In this document: positions 17,870 through 26,938 of the stretch, in pieces
Layout of the letters: each line of letters starts with the position of its first letter
How positions within the stretch are numbered: the stretch's first letter is position 1
Source: Acidobacteriaceae bacterium
GTDB lineage: Bacteria; Acidobacteriota; Terriglobia; Terriglobales; Acidobacteriaceae
NCBI GenBank assembly: GCA_003132405.1
Contig: PKXQ01000151.1
Location: forward strand, 1-64,000
Length of the DNA stretch: 64,000 nt
Reading direction: 5' to 3'
Notes under the pieces: model-generated
The model's database searches: none
What the model saw: only the letters and a program-made list of their open reading frames with translations
What the model was told of the DNA's origin: nothing
Program-made: the position numbers and the translations under genes

Positions 17870-18586
17870 ATGATCTTGCAGAACATTTTTCTTCGGTCAC
17901 TTCCCTGCCTCAGCGCCGTGTTGGCGGCAATGCTGGCGCCAGCGCCGTCGAACGCCCAAGCGGCACCCAGCGCCGCACCCACTGCACAGCCTCCGGTTGC
18001 TTATACATCGGTCAACCAGCTCAACGGTATTTTGACTCCTTTGCAACAGACGGCACAGAGCATCTTGACCGACCTCAGCAAAATGCGCATCGAGAAATGG
18101 AAGACCGACTCCACCAACAAGCAGCAGGCGCTCGCTAATGTCAGCTCAATTCAGCGCAATCTCCAGGACGCACTGCCCGACATGATCGCGCAACTCAACA
18201 ACTCGCCGGAGGACTTGGCAGCAAGTTTCAAACTCTACCGCAATCTCGACGCGCTCTATGACGTCTTCGGATCGTTAGTCGAATCAGCCGGAGCATTCGG
18301 AAACAAAGAAGAATTTCAGAGCCTCAGCAACGACATGAATGGCCTCGAAAGCGCGCGCCGTACATTCGGCGAACGCATGCAGAAACTGGCCGCGAGCAAA
18401 GAAGATGAACTGACGCATCTGCGCGCCCAGGTGAAGACGTTATCAGCGGCGCCGCCTCCTCCTCCGAAGAAGATCGTAGTCGATGACACCGAGCCGCCGA
18501 AAAAGCCTGTGAAAAAGAAAACAACGAAACCAAAGCCGCCCGCGACCACGACAACCCCGACTCCGCCCAATCCATCACCGAACTAA
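17870..18586 (+). CDS. Exported helical protein with a Pro/Lys/Thr-rich tail
   Basis: The protein has 238 residues. A signal peptide (MILQNIFLRSLPCLSAVLAA to about residue 31) is followed by an Ala/Pro linker, a mostly helical domain (LNGILTPLQQTAQSILTDLS, ...SPEDLAASFKLYRNLDALYDVFG) with coiled-coil character to about residue 190, and a low-complexity basic tail rich in Pro, Lys and Thr. I do not recognise the family. ATG 17870 is chosen over TTG 17837 because GGAG lies four bases upstream and it starts the signal peptide cleanly. It is divergent from the tRNA-Ala gene. Confidence 0.65.
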   Translation: MILQNIFLRSLPCLSAVLAAMLAPAPSNAQAAPSAAPTAQPPVAYTSVNQLNGILTPLQQTAQSILTDLSKMRIEKWKTDSTNKQQALANVSSIQRNLQDALPDMIAQLNNSPEDLAASFKLYRNLDALYDVFGSLVESAGAFGNKEEFQSLSNDMNGLESARRTFGERMQKLAASKEDELTHLRAQVKTLSAAPPPPPKKIVVDDTEPPKKPVKKKTTKPKPPATTTTPTPPNPSPN

Positions 18587-18682
18587 AAAAAGTGACCAGC
18601 GGTGGAGCGGGTTGAAGCCTTTCCTTCGTGGCCTTGGTGGTAAAGCTCTCCTCCGGCTAGACGAAGATGTTGCGTAATCTCC

Positions 18683-20104
18683 CTACTTCATCGGCGGAAT
18701 ATAAGGAATGTATCGCGCAAACAACCAGCAAAGAAAAAACACCACCGGCACGTGCACCATCAACTGCAGCACTCCGTACCCCACAATGTCCCGCGCCTTC
18801 AATTTCAATAAACCAAGCAGAGGCAGCATCCAGAAGGGATTGACGAGGTTCGGCAGCGCTTCCGACGCATTGTAGATCTGCACCACCCAACCCAGATGGA
18901 CCTGATGCAGGTTCGCCGCCTGGAGCACATACGGCGCTTCAATCACCCACTTGCTGCCGCCCGACGGAATAAACACTCCCAGCACCGCCGAATACATTGC
19001 CACCAGTAAAGGATAGGTATTGTGGGTACTGACGGACGCAAAAAGTTTGGCTAGCGCATCGGCAATTCCCGTCCCGATAATCATTCCGAAAATCACCGCA
19101 TAGAAAGGAAACTGGATCAGCACGCCGCCCGTCGCCGGAACGCAATCCGCCACCGCCCGCATAAAACGCTTCGGCCGCCAGTGCAACAAGAGACCCACCG
19201 TGATGAACATCAGGTTGTAAGTATTCAGATCAAGCGCCGCGAGCGCGCCCTGCGGCGAAGTGCGGAACACGTCCACCAGATACCAGCACAACAGCGCCGC
19301 CACCAGAATCGTCAGCAGCGGACTGTATTCCAGCCACTCGCCGGGAGTTCTCCTGATCGGAAGGCTAGATCGAATTGGCTCGTATTCAATTCCATAAGAT
19401 TCCGCCGTTCGCGCATTCTCCGGCGACGGCGTCGACAGATAAGCAATCAGCACCGAGAGCACAATCAAAATCACGGTAGTGGCAATGCTTTGCCAAAGAA
19501 AGAGCGTTTGCGTCAGCGGAATCAGCCCGCTGATGTTAAACAACGATGGCGGCATCGAGGACTTAGTCGCCATCAGCATCGCGGCCGAGGAAGACAATCC
19601 CATCGCCCACACCGCTCCCAGCCCGAGATACGCCGCGCCGCCCGCCGCGCGATAGTCCATTCCTTTGACGCGGTTGGCCAGTTCGCGTACCAATAGCCCG
19701 CTGAAAATCAGGCTCAATCCCCACGAGATCAGCGAGGTCAGCATGGAAAAAAGCGCAACCATTGCAACCGCTCCCCGCGGAGTCGTCGGAATTCCAGCCA
19801 GCCGGCGAATGGCGCCATACACAATCGGCGTCGAGGCAACAACATAACCGCCGATAATAATCATCACCATCTGCATGGTGAAGGGCACAAGCGTCCAGAA
19901 ATTTTTCCCGCCCTGAATGGCAAGCTTAGCCGCTGGCTGTCGCAGCAAGAGCCCCACGACAAAAACCACCACAATTCCCAGCAGCGCAAAAATCAACGGA
20001 TCCGGAAACCAGCGCTCGCTCCAGTTCGCGAGCCTGAGGCCAAACCGGACAAGTGGTTGTTCCTGAGTTGCCTCCTGCTTCTGTCGTGGAACTGGCACGG
20101 TCAT
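18683..20104 (-). CDS. atoE: Short-chain fatty acid transporter, AtoE family
   Basis: The protein has 473 residues and about 12 hydrophobic segments, full family length. The sequence fits AtoE (NWSERWFPDPLIFALLGIVV, MISWGLSLIFSGLL-like helix, GGAAYLGLGAVWAMGLSSSA, FIPSGGSKWVIEAPYVLQAA near the end). The family carries acetoacetate, butyrate and related acids into the cell. ATG 20104 is used (TTG 20110 is in frame). It is divergent from cstA across 230 bases and forms part of a run of organic-acid uptake genes. No ato catabolic genes are nearby. Confidence 0.85.
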   Translation of the reverse strand: MTVPVPRQKQEATQEQPLVRFGLRLANWSERWFPDPLIFALLGIVVVFVVGLLLRQPAAKLAIQGGKNFWTLVPFTMQMVMIIIGGYVVASTPIVYGAIRRLAGIPTTPRGAVAMVALFSMLTSLISWGLSLIFSGLLVRELANRVKGMDYRAAGGAAYLGLGAVWAMGLSSSAAMLMATKSSMPPSLFNISGLIPLTQTLFLWQSIATTVILIVLSVLIAYLSTPSPENARTAESYGIEYEPIRSSLPIRRTPGEWLEYSPLLTILVAALLCWYLVDVFRTSPQGALAALDLNTYNLMFITVGLLLHWRPKRFMRAVADCVPATGGVLIQFPFYAVIFGMIIGTGIADALAKLFASVSTHNTYPLLVAMYSAVLGVFIPSGGSKWVIEAPYVLQAANLHQVHLGWVVQIYNASEALPNLVNPFWMLPLLGLLKLKARDIVGYGVLQLMVHVPVVFFLCWLFARYIPYIPPMK

Positions 20105-20334
20105 ACTCAATCCTTTCTGTTCGGCGGCGCACTCTGAAAAGCCCCGCCGGGCATCGCAAGAATACGCCCGACATTGTACAGCGTATTATGTGCCGGGAGC
20201 CGCCTGGTAATAAACCATCACGCAACGCCACATGCACCCCCTCAGCGCAAACTCGATTGAATTGCCTTCCGCGATGGGTGTACCATGCGTTCGGTCAAAA
20301 TCGCAAACACGGTTCTTCGCCTACGGAGCAAGTC

Positions 20335-22188
20335 ATGAACACATTTCCGGTCCTATTGGTTGCGCTCTGCGTGTACGTCATCGGCTATCGTTACTACAGC
20401 GCCTTCATCGCCGCCAAGGCCATGGTGCTCGACGACCGCCGCACCACGCCCGCCCACCTCTACGCCGACGGCCATAACTACGTCGCCTCACCAAAGTGGG
20501 TTCTCTTCGGACACCACTTCGCCGCCATCGCCGGAGCCGGCCCACTAGTCGGCCCCACCCTCGCCGCTCAATTCGGTTTCGCTCCCGGCTTCCTCTGGAT
20601 CTTGATCGGCGCTGTTCTGGCCGGATGTGTCCAGGATTTCACCGTGCTCGTGGCATCGGTGCGTCACCGCGGCCGTTCGCTAGCCGAAATCGCCCGCACC
20701 GAGATCAGCCCCTTCGCCGGCCTCGTGGCCATGATCTCTATTCTCTTTATTCTTCTCGTCACCCTCGCCGGCCTCGCCCTCGTTGTCGTCAACGCATTGG
20801 CCAACAGCCCCTGGGGAGTCTTTACCATCGGCATGACCATCCCCATCGCCGTCATCATGGGCTTGTGGATGTTCAAAAGCCACGCTGGAAAAATCACCGT
20901 CACCGGTCCCAGCATCTTCGGCGTCGTCCTTTTACTCGGCGCGGTCGTCGCCGGTCACTGGTTCGCCCAGAGCGGAGCCGCATCCGCCCTCACCTTCACG
21001 CCCCATCAGATCATCTACATCATCGGTATCTACGGCCTCGTCGCTTCGGTTCTTCCCGTATGGCTGGTGCTCGAGCCGCGCGATTATCTCTCCACCTACG
21101 TTAAGCTCGGCACCATCGCAGCCCTGGTCATCGGAGTTTTCATCGTTCATCCCAACATCCAATTTCCCAACTTCACGCCCTTCATCCACGGCGGCGGCCC
21201 CATCATCAAAGGCAAGCTCTTCCCATTCCTTTTCGTCACCATCGCCTGCGGAGCCATCTCCGGCTTCCATTCGCTGGTCTCTTCTGGCACTACTCCAAAG
21301 ATGCTCGACAAAGAAACCGACGCCCGCTTCATCGGCTACGGAGCCATGGTCGCCGAGTCCCTGGTCGGAGTCCTCGCCCTGATCGCTGCCTGCTCCATGT
21401 ATCCCGGAGACTACTTCGCCATCAACACCACGCCTGCCGTCTTCAGCCACCTCGGACTATCCACGGTCAATTTAAATCTCTACTCCCACGAAGTCGGCGA
21501 GCAACTCGCCGGCCGCACCGGCGGAGCCGTTTCTCTGGCCATCGGCATGGCGGGAATCTTCCGCGGCCTGCCCGGCATGGATCGCCTGATGGGCTACTGG
21601 TATCACTATGCCATCATGTTCGAGGCGCTCTTCATCCTGACCACGGTCGACACCGGCACGCGCGTGGCCCGCTACGTTCTCCAGGAACTCATGGGCAGGG
21701 TCTACAAGCCCTTCGGCAACAATGCTTGGCTGCCGGGCAATCTCCTCACCAGCTCCGTCGTGGTTCTCGGGTGGGGATACCTCATCTACACAGGAAATAT
21801 TTCCACCATATGGCCACTCTTCGGAACCGGCAACCAGTTGCTCGCCACAATTGCCCTCGCGGTCGTTACCACCTTCCTCATCAATATGGGCAAGCAGAAA
21901 TATGCCTGGATTACGGCGGTTCCGATGTGCTTTGTGGGTGTCACTACGATTACGGCTGGAGTGCTGTCGATCAAAAACATTTTCTGGCCATTGACCACTA
22001 AGCCCGGACAGGTATTTACCGGCTACCTGGATTCAGTCCTCATGTGCATCTTTATCACGGGCGTAGTGCTCGTGGTAGCCGACGCCGTGCGACGTTGGGT
22101 GAAGACGCTGAACGGCGTTCCGGCTCCGCAAGAGGCCTTCGGCCCTCCGCTCACCGCCACCGGCGAAGTGAAGATGGGTTGCTGCTAG
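20335..22188 (+). CDS. cstA: Carbon starvation protein A / peptide-pyruvate transporter family
   Basis: The protein has 617 residues and many membrane segments. The N-terminal CstA signature is clear: YYSAFIAAKAMVLDDRRTTP, HNYVASPKWVLFGHHFAAIA, GAGPLVGPTLAAQFGFAPGF, then QDFTVLVASVRHRGRSLAEI. Members import pyruvate or peptides when carbon is scarce. ATG 20335 has GGAG seven bases upstream. The upstream open frame (to 20053) overlaps the divergent atoE gene and is not real. The unusual Cys-rich C-terminus (GEVKMGCC) is short. A GC hairpin follows the gene. Confidence 0.93.
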   Translation: MNTFPVLLVALCVYVIGYRYYSAFIAAKAMVLDDRRTTPAHLYADGHNYVASPKWVLFGHHFAAIAGAGPLVGPTLAAQFGFAPGFLWILIGAVLAGCVQDFTVLVASVRHRGRSLAEIARTEISPFAGLVAMISILFILLVTLAGLALVVVNALANSPWGVFTIGMTIPIAVIMGLWMFKSHAGKITVTGPSIFGVVLLLGAVVAGHWFAQSGAASALTFTPHQIIYIIGIYGLVASVLPVWLVLEPRDYLSTYVKLGTIAALVIGVFIVHPNIQFPNFTPFIHGGGPIIKGKLFPFLFVTIACGAISGFHSLVSSGTTPKMLDKETDARFIGYGAMVAESLVGVLALIAACSMYPGDYFAINTTPAVFSHLGLSTVNLNLYSHEVGEQLAGRTGGAVSLAIGMAGIFRGLPGMDRLMGYWYHYAIMFEALFILTTVDTGTRVARYVLQELMGRVYKPFGNNAWLPGNLLTSSVVVLGWGYLIYTGNISTIWPLFGTGNQLLATIALAVVTTFLINMGKQKYAWITAVPMCFVGVTTITAGVLSIKNIFWPLTTKPGQVFTGYLDSVLMCIFITGVVLVVADAVRRWVKTLNGVPAPQEAFGPPLTATGEVKMGCC

Positions 22189-22222
22189 GTCATCCTGAGC
22201 GCAATAGAGTAGATGCGGGTGC

Positions 22223-22256
22223 CCCACCCTCTCCGCGTACTTTGCGGAAGGGTGGG
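22223..22256. terminator. GC-rich hairpin between convergent cstA and the porin gene
   Basis: CCCACCCT-ct-CCGC pairs with GCGG-a-AGGGTGGG around a GTACTTT loop. There is no T-run, so it may be a factor-independent barrier for both convergent genes or a repeat unit. It lies 35 bases after the cstA stop. Confidence 0.35.
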
Positions 22257-22355
22257 CGTAGCCGCCACAATCTCAACACCGATCTCATCTATAAAAAACT
22301 CCTGCAGACCGCTGGCTATCGGGTCCGCAGGAGGTAATTCCGACTTGGAAAAACG

Positions 22356-24335
22356 TCAGAACGTGAAGATTGGTCCAAACTCCTCGCGCCAATCGTGTGC
22401 CTGGGTCCGGTCCTCTGCCATGAAGAGTTTGCCGGGCCTCGAAGCCGTATGGGTTGCGATATAGCTGGCCTCGTCGACGAACGACACCCAAGTGTTCATC
22501 TTGTAGGTCAGCGAAACCGTATCGAGATCGGTGCGAGCCAAGCCGTTGCCCTTGCGGGCGTCGTTCGCCTTGGCGCGATCCGTGCCATATTGCATATGGA
22601 ATACCCATCCCGCATTATGGCCCTCGGGATTGGCATGGAAGATTCGCGACAGTGGGAAACTTAACTCTGTGAATCCACCGAGACCTCCGGCCGGTTGCAG
22701 GTTTGCAATATACACCGGTTGGTTGGTACCGCCAGCGCCGCAGTTCCACGCCCCGGTTGTAGTGTCGAGCGCTCCGCCCACGCAGCCGAACGTGATTGCT
22801 CGCCCGCTGAAGGAAGATCCGCCCCCGCCGATCGGGTCAACACCCACTCCCAGGTTCGACCAAACATCGTTAAGCTGGCCACCGAAGGGGTATCGCAGGT
22901 CATCGCCTTTGTAAAACTTTGCGACCCACGTAACCCATGGGGTGGGCAATTGCACTTCGGTAGTCCAGACATTCTGTGGATTCCCGTCCTGTATGCCCTT
23001 GGGGAAAATATGCAACAGGGTGCACGTCCCTGTAGCGGGACAGTTGGAAGCGTTTTCGATCAACATGGTGTTGTCCAGGCCGATCGGCGGAAGTGTGGAA
23101 GTGGCCGCGCTCAACGCCTGGCCAGGAATGATTTCATTCATCCGGGCATGGTGCACGCTGGCGATCAACTGCGCCGGCGCCACGCCTCTCCATTCATGCG
23201 AGAGTGGGAATTGGAATACAAGTCTCGATTCCACACCCGGCCGGTTAGAGTCGGAACCTGCGCGGTCTCCAAAACGCGCCCTCTGATCCGGAGTTAGCGC
23301 TGCTGAGCCTGCAACCGGCAAGACAATGGCGAATTCCGGCTGAATCTTCAAATCCCCAGCACGAAACTGAACGCCCGTCTTGAATTGCGGGTCGCGCTCA
23401 TACAGCGTGCCCATGGCCACGCCTAAGCCGGTGGTCTCGAACAGGCTGGGCAGCGAGGTGGAGAACAGATTCCAATCCTGGCCAAACTCAGCGAACCATG
23501 GCAAGCCGCCCAGCTTGTGATCGAGCCGCATGTAAGCGTACCGGAGGTCAAACTCGCTGGAACGGACGCTGCTGATGTTGCGGTTGCTGACATCAGTGTA
23601 ATCGCCTTCGAAATCCCCCTCTACCCTTGCGGTGATCGTAAAGTCAGAATTTCTCGGCACCCATTCAAATTGTGCTCCCGCTCGAGTGCTGCGAGCTTTG
23701 AGATGGAAACTAGGGTCGGAGGTTGGCCCGGTATCGCCACCGATAAACATCGGGAGCGGCCAATCCTGGTCGCCAAAATCGGGACCGCCGCTCGAGGCGG
23801 TATCCTCAACGACACTCGCCTTGAAGAAGCCATATAACTTCAGGTTGGCGCCGCTCCCCAGCCGGATATCTGGAATCAGCCCACCTTGCTTGGGGAGATC
23901 GATGGGCAGTACGCGCACCGGCGCTACCGCAGAAATCTGAGCCGGTCCGGCTGCCTGTGGTGGAGTTCCCATTGGAGCGGACGGTGGCTGCATCTGCGAT
24001 CCCGTCGTTTGAGGCGTAATCTCCACCGCATTGACCAGCCGCGGTCCCGGGGAGTACATGCTCACGGGCACAGGCGCGACCGTAGCGGAGTACTCCTGTT
24101 GACTGATGAGGCCCTTGTCCACGAGCAAGCGAGCAAGGCGCGCATCCGCCTCCTCGGGAGAAGCAGCCTGGTTGACCATCGCTACCTCCGCGGGAGTCAG
24201 AATTCCCTTGGACTGTAGCAGCAGCGCGAGTGGGTTGTTACGGGTTGTCGGAGTTTCCTGCTGCTGTGCCATGGCCGACAGGGCCAGCGCAAACGCAGAA
24301 GTCAGTAAGAGTAATCGCCAAAACGTTCTTTTCAT
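22356..24335 (-). CDS. Outer-membrane porin, DcaP-like
   Basis: The protein has 659 residues. A signal peptide (MKRTFWRLLLLTSAFALALS AMA) is followed by a small helical domain (LALLLQSKGILTPAEVAMVN...LARLLVDKGLISQQEY) resembling SHOCT-type segments. A Pro/Gln-rich linker leads to a long beta-barrel starting at IRLGSGANLKLYGFFKASVV, with alternating aromatic strands to the end (EEFGPIFTF, terminal Phe). The terminal aromatic residue fits barrel assembly by BamA. DcaP-like porins pass dicarboxylates and other negatively charged solutes, which fits the neighbouring acid permeases. ATG 24335 has GGAGAG upstream. The open frame up to 24452 has no such site. Confidence 0.72.
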   Translation of the reverse strand: MKRTFWRLLLLTSAFALALSAMAQQQETPTTRNNPLALLLQSKGILTPAEVAMVNQAASPEEADARLARLLVDKGLISQQEYSATVAPVPVSMYSPGPRLVNAVEITPQTTGSQMQPPSAPMGTPPQAAGPAQISAVAPVRVLPIDLPKQGGLIPDIRLGSGANLKLYGFFKASVVEDTASSGGPDFGDQDWPLPMFIGGDTGPTSDPSFHLKARSTRAGAQFEWVPRNSDFTITARVEGDFEGDYTDVSNRNISSVRSSEFDLRYAYMRLDHKLGGLPWFAEFGQDWNLFSTSLPSLFETTGLGVAMGTLYERDPQFKTGVQFRAGDLKIQPEFAIVLPVAGSAALTPDQRARFGDRAGSDSNRPGVESRLVFQFPLSHEWRGVAPAQLIASVHHARMNEIIPGQALSAATSTLPPIGLDNTMLIENASNCPATGTCTLLHIFPKGIQDGNPQNVWTTEVQLPTPWVTWVAKFYKGDDLRYPFGGQLNDVWSNLGVGVDPIGGGGSSFSGRAITFGCVGGALDTTTGAWNCGAGGTNQPVYIANLQPAGGLGGFTELSFPLSRIFHANPEGHNAGWVFHMQYGTDRAKANDARKGNGLARTDLDTVSLTYKMNTWVSFVDEASYIATHTASRPGKLFMAEDRTQAHDWREEFGPIFTF

Positions 24336-24592
24336 TGGGGCTCTCTCCTTTAATTTCAACTGGTTCGCCCGATATAGACAGGACGCGGTCATCATCGAGA
24401 CAAAGATAAAAATTGACGGTTCTAAATACTGCTGTAACGAGTTCAATGTCAAGCTATTTTCTTTTCAGGAAGCCGGAAAGCTACTCCAACGCCGGCACAA
24501 AGCAGCCAGATTAGCCGCGCGCGAATGCGGCCGCAGTGACCAATGCCACGCTCCTCTGTGATTAGCGGCAAGCGCTTTTCCTAGGGATTCGA

Positions 24593-24982
24593 AGTGGGTC
24601 AGTTTGAACTTGCCTTGAAAAGGCCATGGCTTCAGAGCTCGCGGAAAAACTCGACTCACGGCCGCTTCGGGGAGGGCATGAGTTCCACTCGTGCCGCTAA
24701 ATCGCTGACGCCCATGCGCTTCAGCGCCTGAGGTCGGCTCTTGCTTTTGGGTGGCGCAGCGGTTTACCGCTGCGATAAAAGACCTGCTTTCAATGACGGC
24801 TTCAGCCGCTGCGGCTAACTGTGGCGCACTGCATGAATTTTTCAGCAATCTGTTTAGGCGCTGAGGTCTCCCTCTCTGCCAGCCGACTTTCCCGCCGCCG
24901 GTTCATCCATGCCGTAACCGCCGAAATCAATTAGCGGCTTTTAGAAGCTGGAGAACTGTGCTTTCCAGACTGACCCGCTACT
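24593..24982. repeat. MITE-like element B related to element A
   Basis: AGTGGGTCAGTTTGAAC (24593-24609) is mirrored by CCAGACTGACCCGCTACT (24965-24982), a version of the ends of element A. GCGGAAAAACTCG (24641-24653) matches an internal repeat of A. The twin-hairpin core (GTGGCGCAGCGGTTTACCGC, then CGGCTTCAGCCGC) sits near 24753-24806, flanked by partial extra hairpins at about 24716-24735 and 24855-24870. It lies within the 742-base gap between the divergent porin and lactate permease genes, which holds no other gene. Confidence 0.5.
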
Positions 24983-25077
24983 CAGGCATCCTGAAAATTG
25001 ACAGTAAACACATCTGGCTTATGGAGGCTTACGGGATTACAATGCCCACGAAATGTCGCAGGCTCCAGGAGGAACCT

Positions 25078-26841
25078 TTGACCTCTACCGCCGTGCCGCC
25101 ACTCAAACCGTCTACCGTACCGCCAAATCCTCTGCCATGGCTGGTCGCACTAGTAGCGGCCATCATTGCCGCCGTGCTGATCCTAAGGCTCCCGCCCCTC
25201 GCCCATCCCTGGCCACAGAACTACGACCCCACTGGACACTGGTGGCTCTCCGCACTGCTGGCCGCACTGCCGGTGGTCGTGCTGCTCGGCTCTCTCGCCC
25301 TCCTGCACATGAAGGCGCACTATTCCGCATTGCTCGGCTTGGCCACCTCGATCCTCTGCGCGATCTGGATATTCGGCATGCCCGCAAGACTCGCCGCCAA
25401 AACGGCCGTCTTGGGCGCGGGCTATGGCTTGCTACCCATCGGCTGGATTATTCTGAACGTCATCTTTATGTATCAACTCACCTGCGAGGCCGGCCTGTTC
25501 AAGGTGCTTCAGGAGAGCCTGACCGGAATCACGCAGGATCGGCGTCTGCAACTGCTCCTAATTGCCTTTAGCTTCGGCGCCTTCTTTGAAGGCGCGGCCG
25601 GCTTTGGCACCCCCGTAGCTGTAACCGCCGCCGTGCTGATCGGGTTGGGGTTCAAACCGCTCGAAGCCTCCGGACTATCGTTGATCGCCAACACAGCTCC
25701 AGTTGCTTATGGCGCCATCGGAACTCCTCTGATCGCTCTGCACGGAGTTACAGGAATAGATCTTCTGCAATTGAGCGCACAAGCGGGCCGCATCCTCCCT
25801 TTTTTCTCCGTTCTCGTTCCCTTCTGGCTGATCTGGGCATTCGCCGGGTTCAGTGGGATGATCGAGGTCTGGCCGGCGGTGCTGGTCGCGGGAGTATTCT
25901 TTGCCGTCCCACAATTTTTGGTCTCGAACTTCCATGGCCCATGGTTGGTCGATGTAGTCGCGGCTGTTGTTTCCATGCTGGCGCTGATCCTGTTCTTGCT
26001 GAAGTGGCAACCCAAGCGTATTTGGGGCTTTGAAAATGAAGGTCAACGCGAAGCCCGCGGTACCCACGGCCACAGCCGCGCCCTGGTGGCCAGAGCCTGG
26101 GTTCCGTGGCTGGTTCTAAGCATCCTCGTCTTCTTGTGGGGACTGCCCACGGTGAAGACAGCCTTAGACAAAATATCCTCGCCAAAGTTCACAGTCGTTG
26201 GACTGCATCTCATGGTGCAGCGCGTACCTCCAGTCGTACCCAAACCCGCCGCCGAAGCCGCCGTATACGCCCTGAATTGGCTGACTGCAACCGGCTCAGG
26301 TATCTTGCTAGCGGCCGTGATCGCCGGTCTGATCATGGGCTTCACCCCCTGGAAGATGGCCCACGTCTATTGGAAGACGATCGTGCGAGTCCGCTTCTCC
26401 CTCCTCACCATCGCAGCAATGCTTTCAATCGGATACATGACCCGCTACTCCGGCCTCGACGCCACCATGGGCCTCGCCTTCGCGCGAAGCGGCGTCCTCT
26501 ATCCCTTCTTCGGCACCCTCCTCGGCTGGCTTGGCGTGGCCCTGACCGGCTCCGACACCGCCTCGAACGTCCTCTTCGGCAGCCTGCAAAAAATCTCCGC
26601 CGAACAGGTCGGCGTCTCGTCGACCTTGATGGCTGCCGCCAACAGTTGCGGCGGCGTCATGGGCAAGATGATCGACGCCCAAAGCATCGTAGTCGCCAGC
26701 ACCGCGACCGAGTGGTACGGACACGAAGGCGACATCCTCCGCTACGTCTTCTTCCACAGCATCGCGCTGGCCGCCCTGGTAGGGATCATGGTGACGCTGC
26801 AGGCCTACGTCTTTCCCTTCACGAGGCTGGTGGTGCGCTAG
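25078..26841 (+). CDS. lldP: L-lactate permease
   Basis: The protein has 587 residues with about 13-14 membrane segments. The LctP core is clear: GYGLLPIGWIILNVIFMYQL, SFGAFFEGAAGFGTPVAVTA, LIANTAPVAYGAIGTPLIAL, and near the end GSDTASNVLFGSLQKISAEQ with AANSCGGVMGKMIDAQSIVV. It imports L-lactate or glycolate with protons. TTG 25078 is preferred because a perfect AGGAGG (25067-25072) sits five bases before it. An in-frame GTG at 24958 lies inside the MITE-like element, and ATGs at 25021 and 25042 lack a site. The unusual TTG start may limit expression. Confidence 0.9.
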   Translation: MTSTAVPPLKPSTVPPNPLPWLVALVAAIIAAVLILRLPPLAHPWPQNYDPTGHWWLSALLAALPVVVLLGSLALLHMKAHYSALLGLATSILCAIWIFGMPARLAAKTAVLGAGYGLLPIGWIILNVIFMYQLTCEAGLFKVLQESLTGITQDRRLQLLLIAFSFGAFFEGAAGFGTPVAVTAAVLIGLGFKPLEASGLSLIANTAPVAYGAIGTPLIALHGVTGIDLLQLSAQAGRILPFFSVLVPFWLIWAFAGFSGMIEVWPAVLVAGVFFAVPQFLVSNFHGPWLVDVVAAVVSMLALILFLLKWQPKRIWGFENEGQREARGTHGHSRALVARAWVPWLVLSILVFLWGLPTVKTALDKISSPKFTVVGLHLMVQRVPPVVPKPAAEAAVYALNWLTATGSGILLAAVIAGLIMGFTPWKMAHVYWKTIVRVRFSLLTIAAMLSIGYMTRYSGLDATMGLAFARSGVLYPFFGTLLGWLGVALTGSDTASNVLFGSLQKISAEQVGVSSTLMAAANSCGGVMGKMIDAQSIVVASTATEWYGHEGDILRYVFFHSIALAALVGIMVTLQAYVFPFTRLVVR

Positions 26842-26864
26842 GTGGCCCGTCTACTTTTGTACAT

Positions 26865-26890
26865 ACAAATGTTCCACGTGGAACATTTGT
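26865..26890. promoter_or_regulatory. parS: parS-like centromere site
   Basis: The core TGTTCCACGTGGAACA (26870-26885) is a perfect 16-base palindrome. It fits the known ParB-binding consensus TGTTnCACGTGnAACA, including the CC/GG variant known from pseudomonads. The symmetry extends to 26 bases (26865-26890). A further flanking pair, GTACATAC (26859-26866) and GTATGTAC (26903-26910), brackets it. It lies in the 97-base gap between the convergent lldP and PEP-domain genes, where no operator is expected. Such sites usually cluster near the chromosome origin. No parA or parB is in the window. Confidence 0.8.
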
Positions 26891-26938
26891 GGTTGCATAA
26901 CTGTATGTACCTATTTGGAGTTACTTATGGATTTCGGT

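Noticed and set aside
20053-20334. N-terminal extension of CstA
   Set aside because: It overlaps the start of the divergent atoE gene and lacks homology-like character. ATG 20335 has a ribosome binding site and the conserved N-terminus.
26865-26890. Rho-independent terminator for lldP or the PEP-domain gene
   Set aside because: The palindrome has no loop and no T-run, and its core equals a known ParB-binding sequence.
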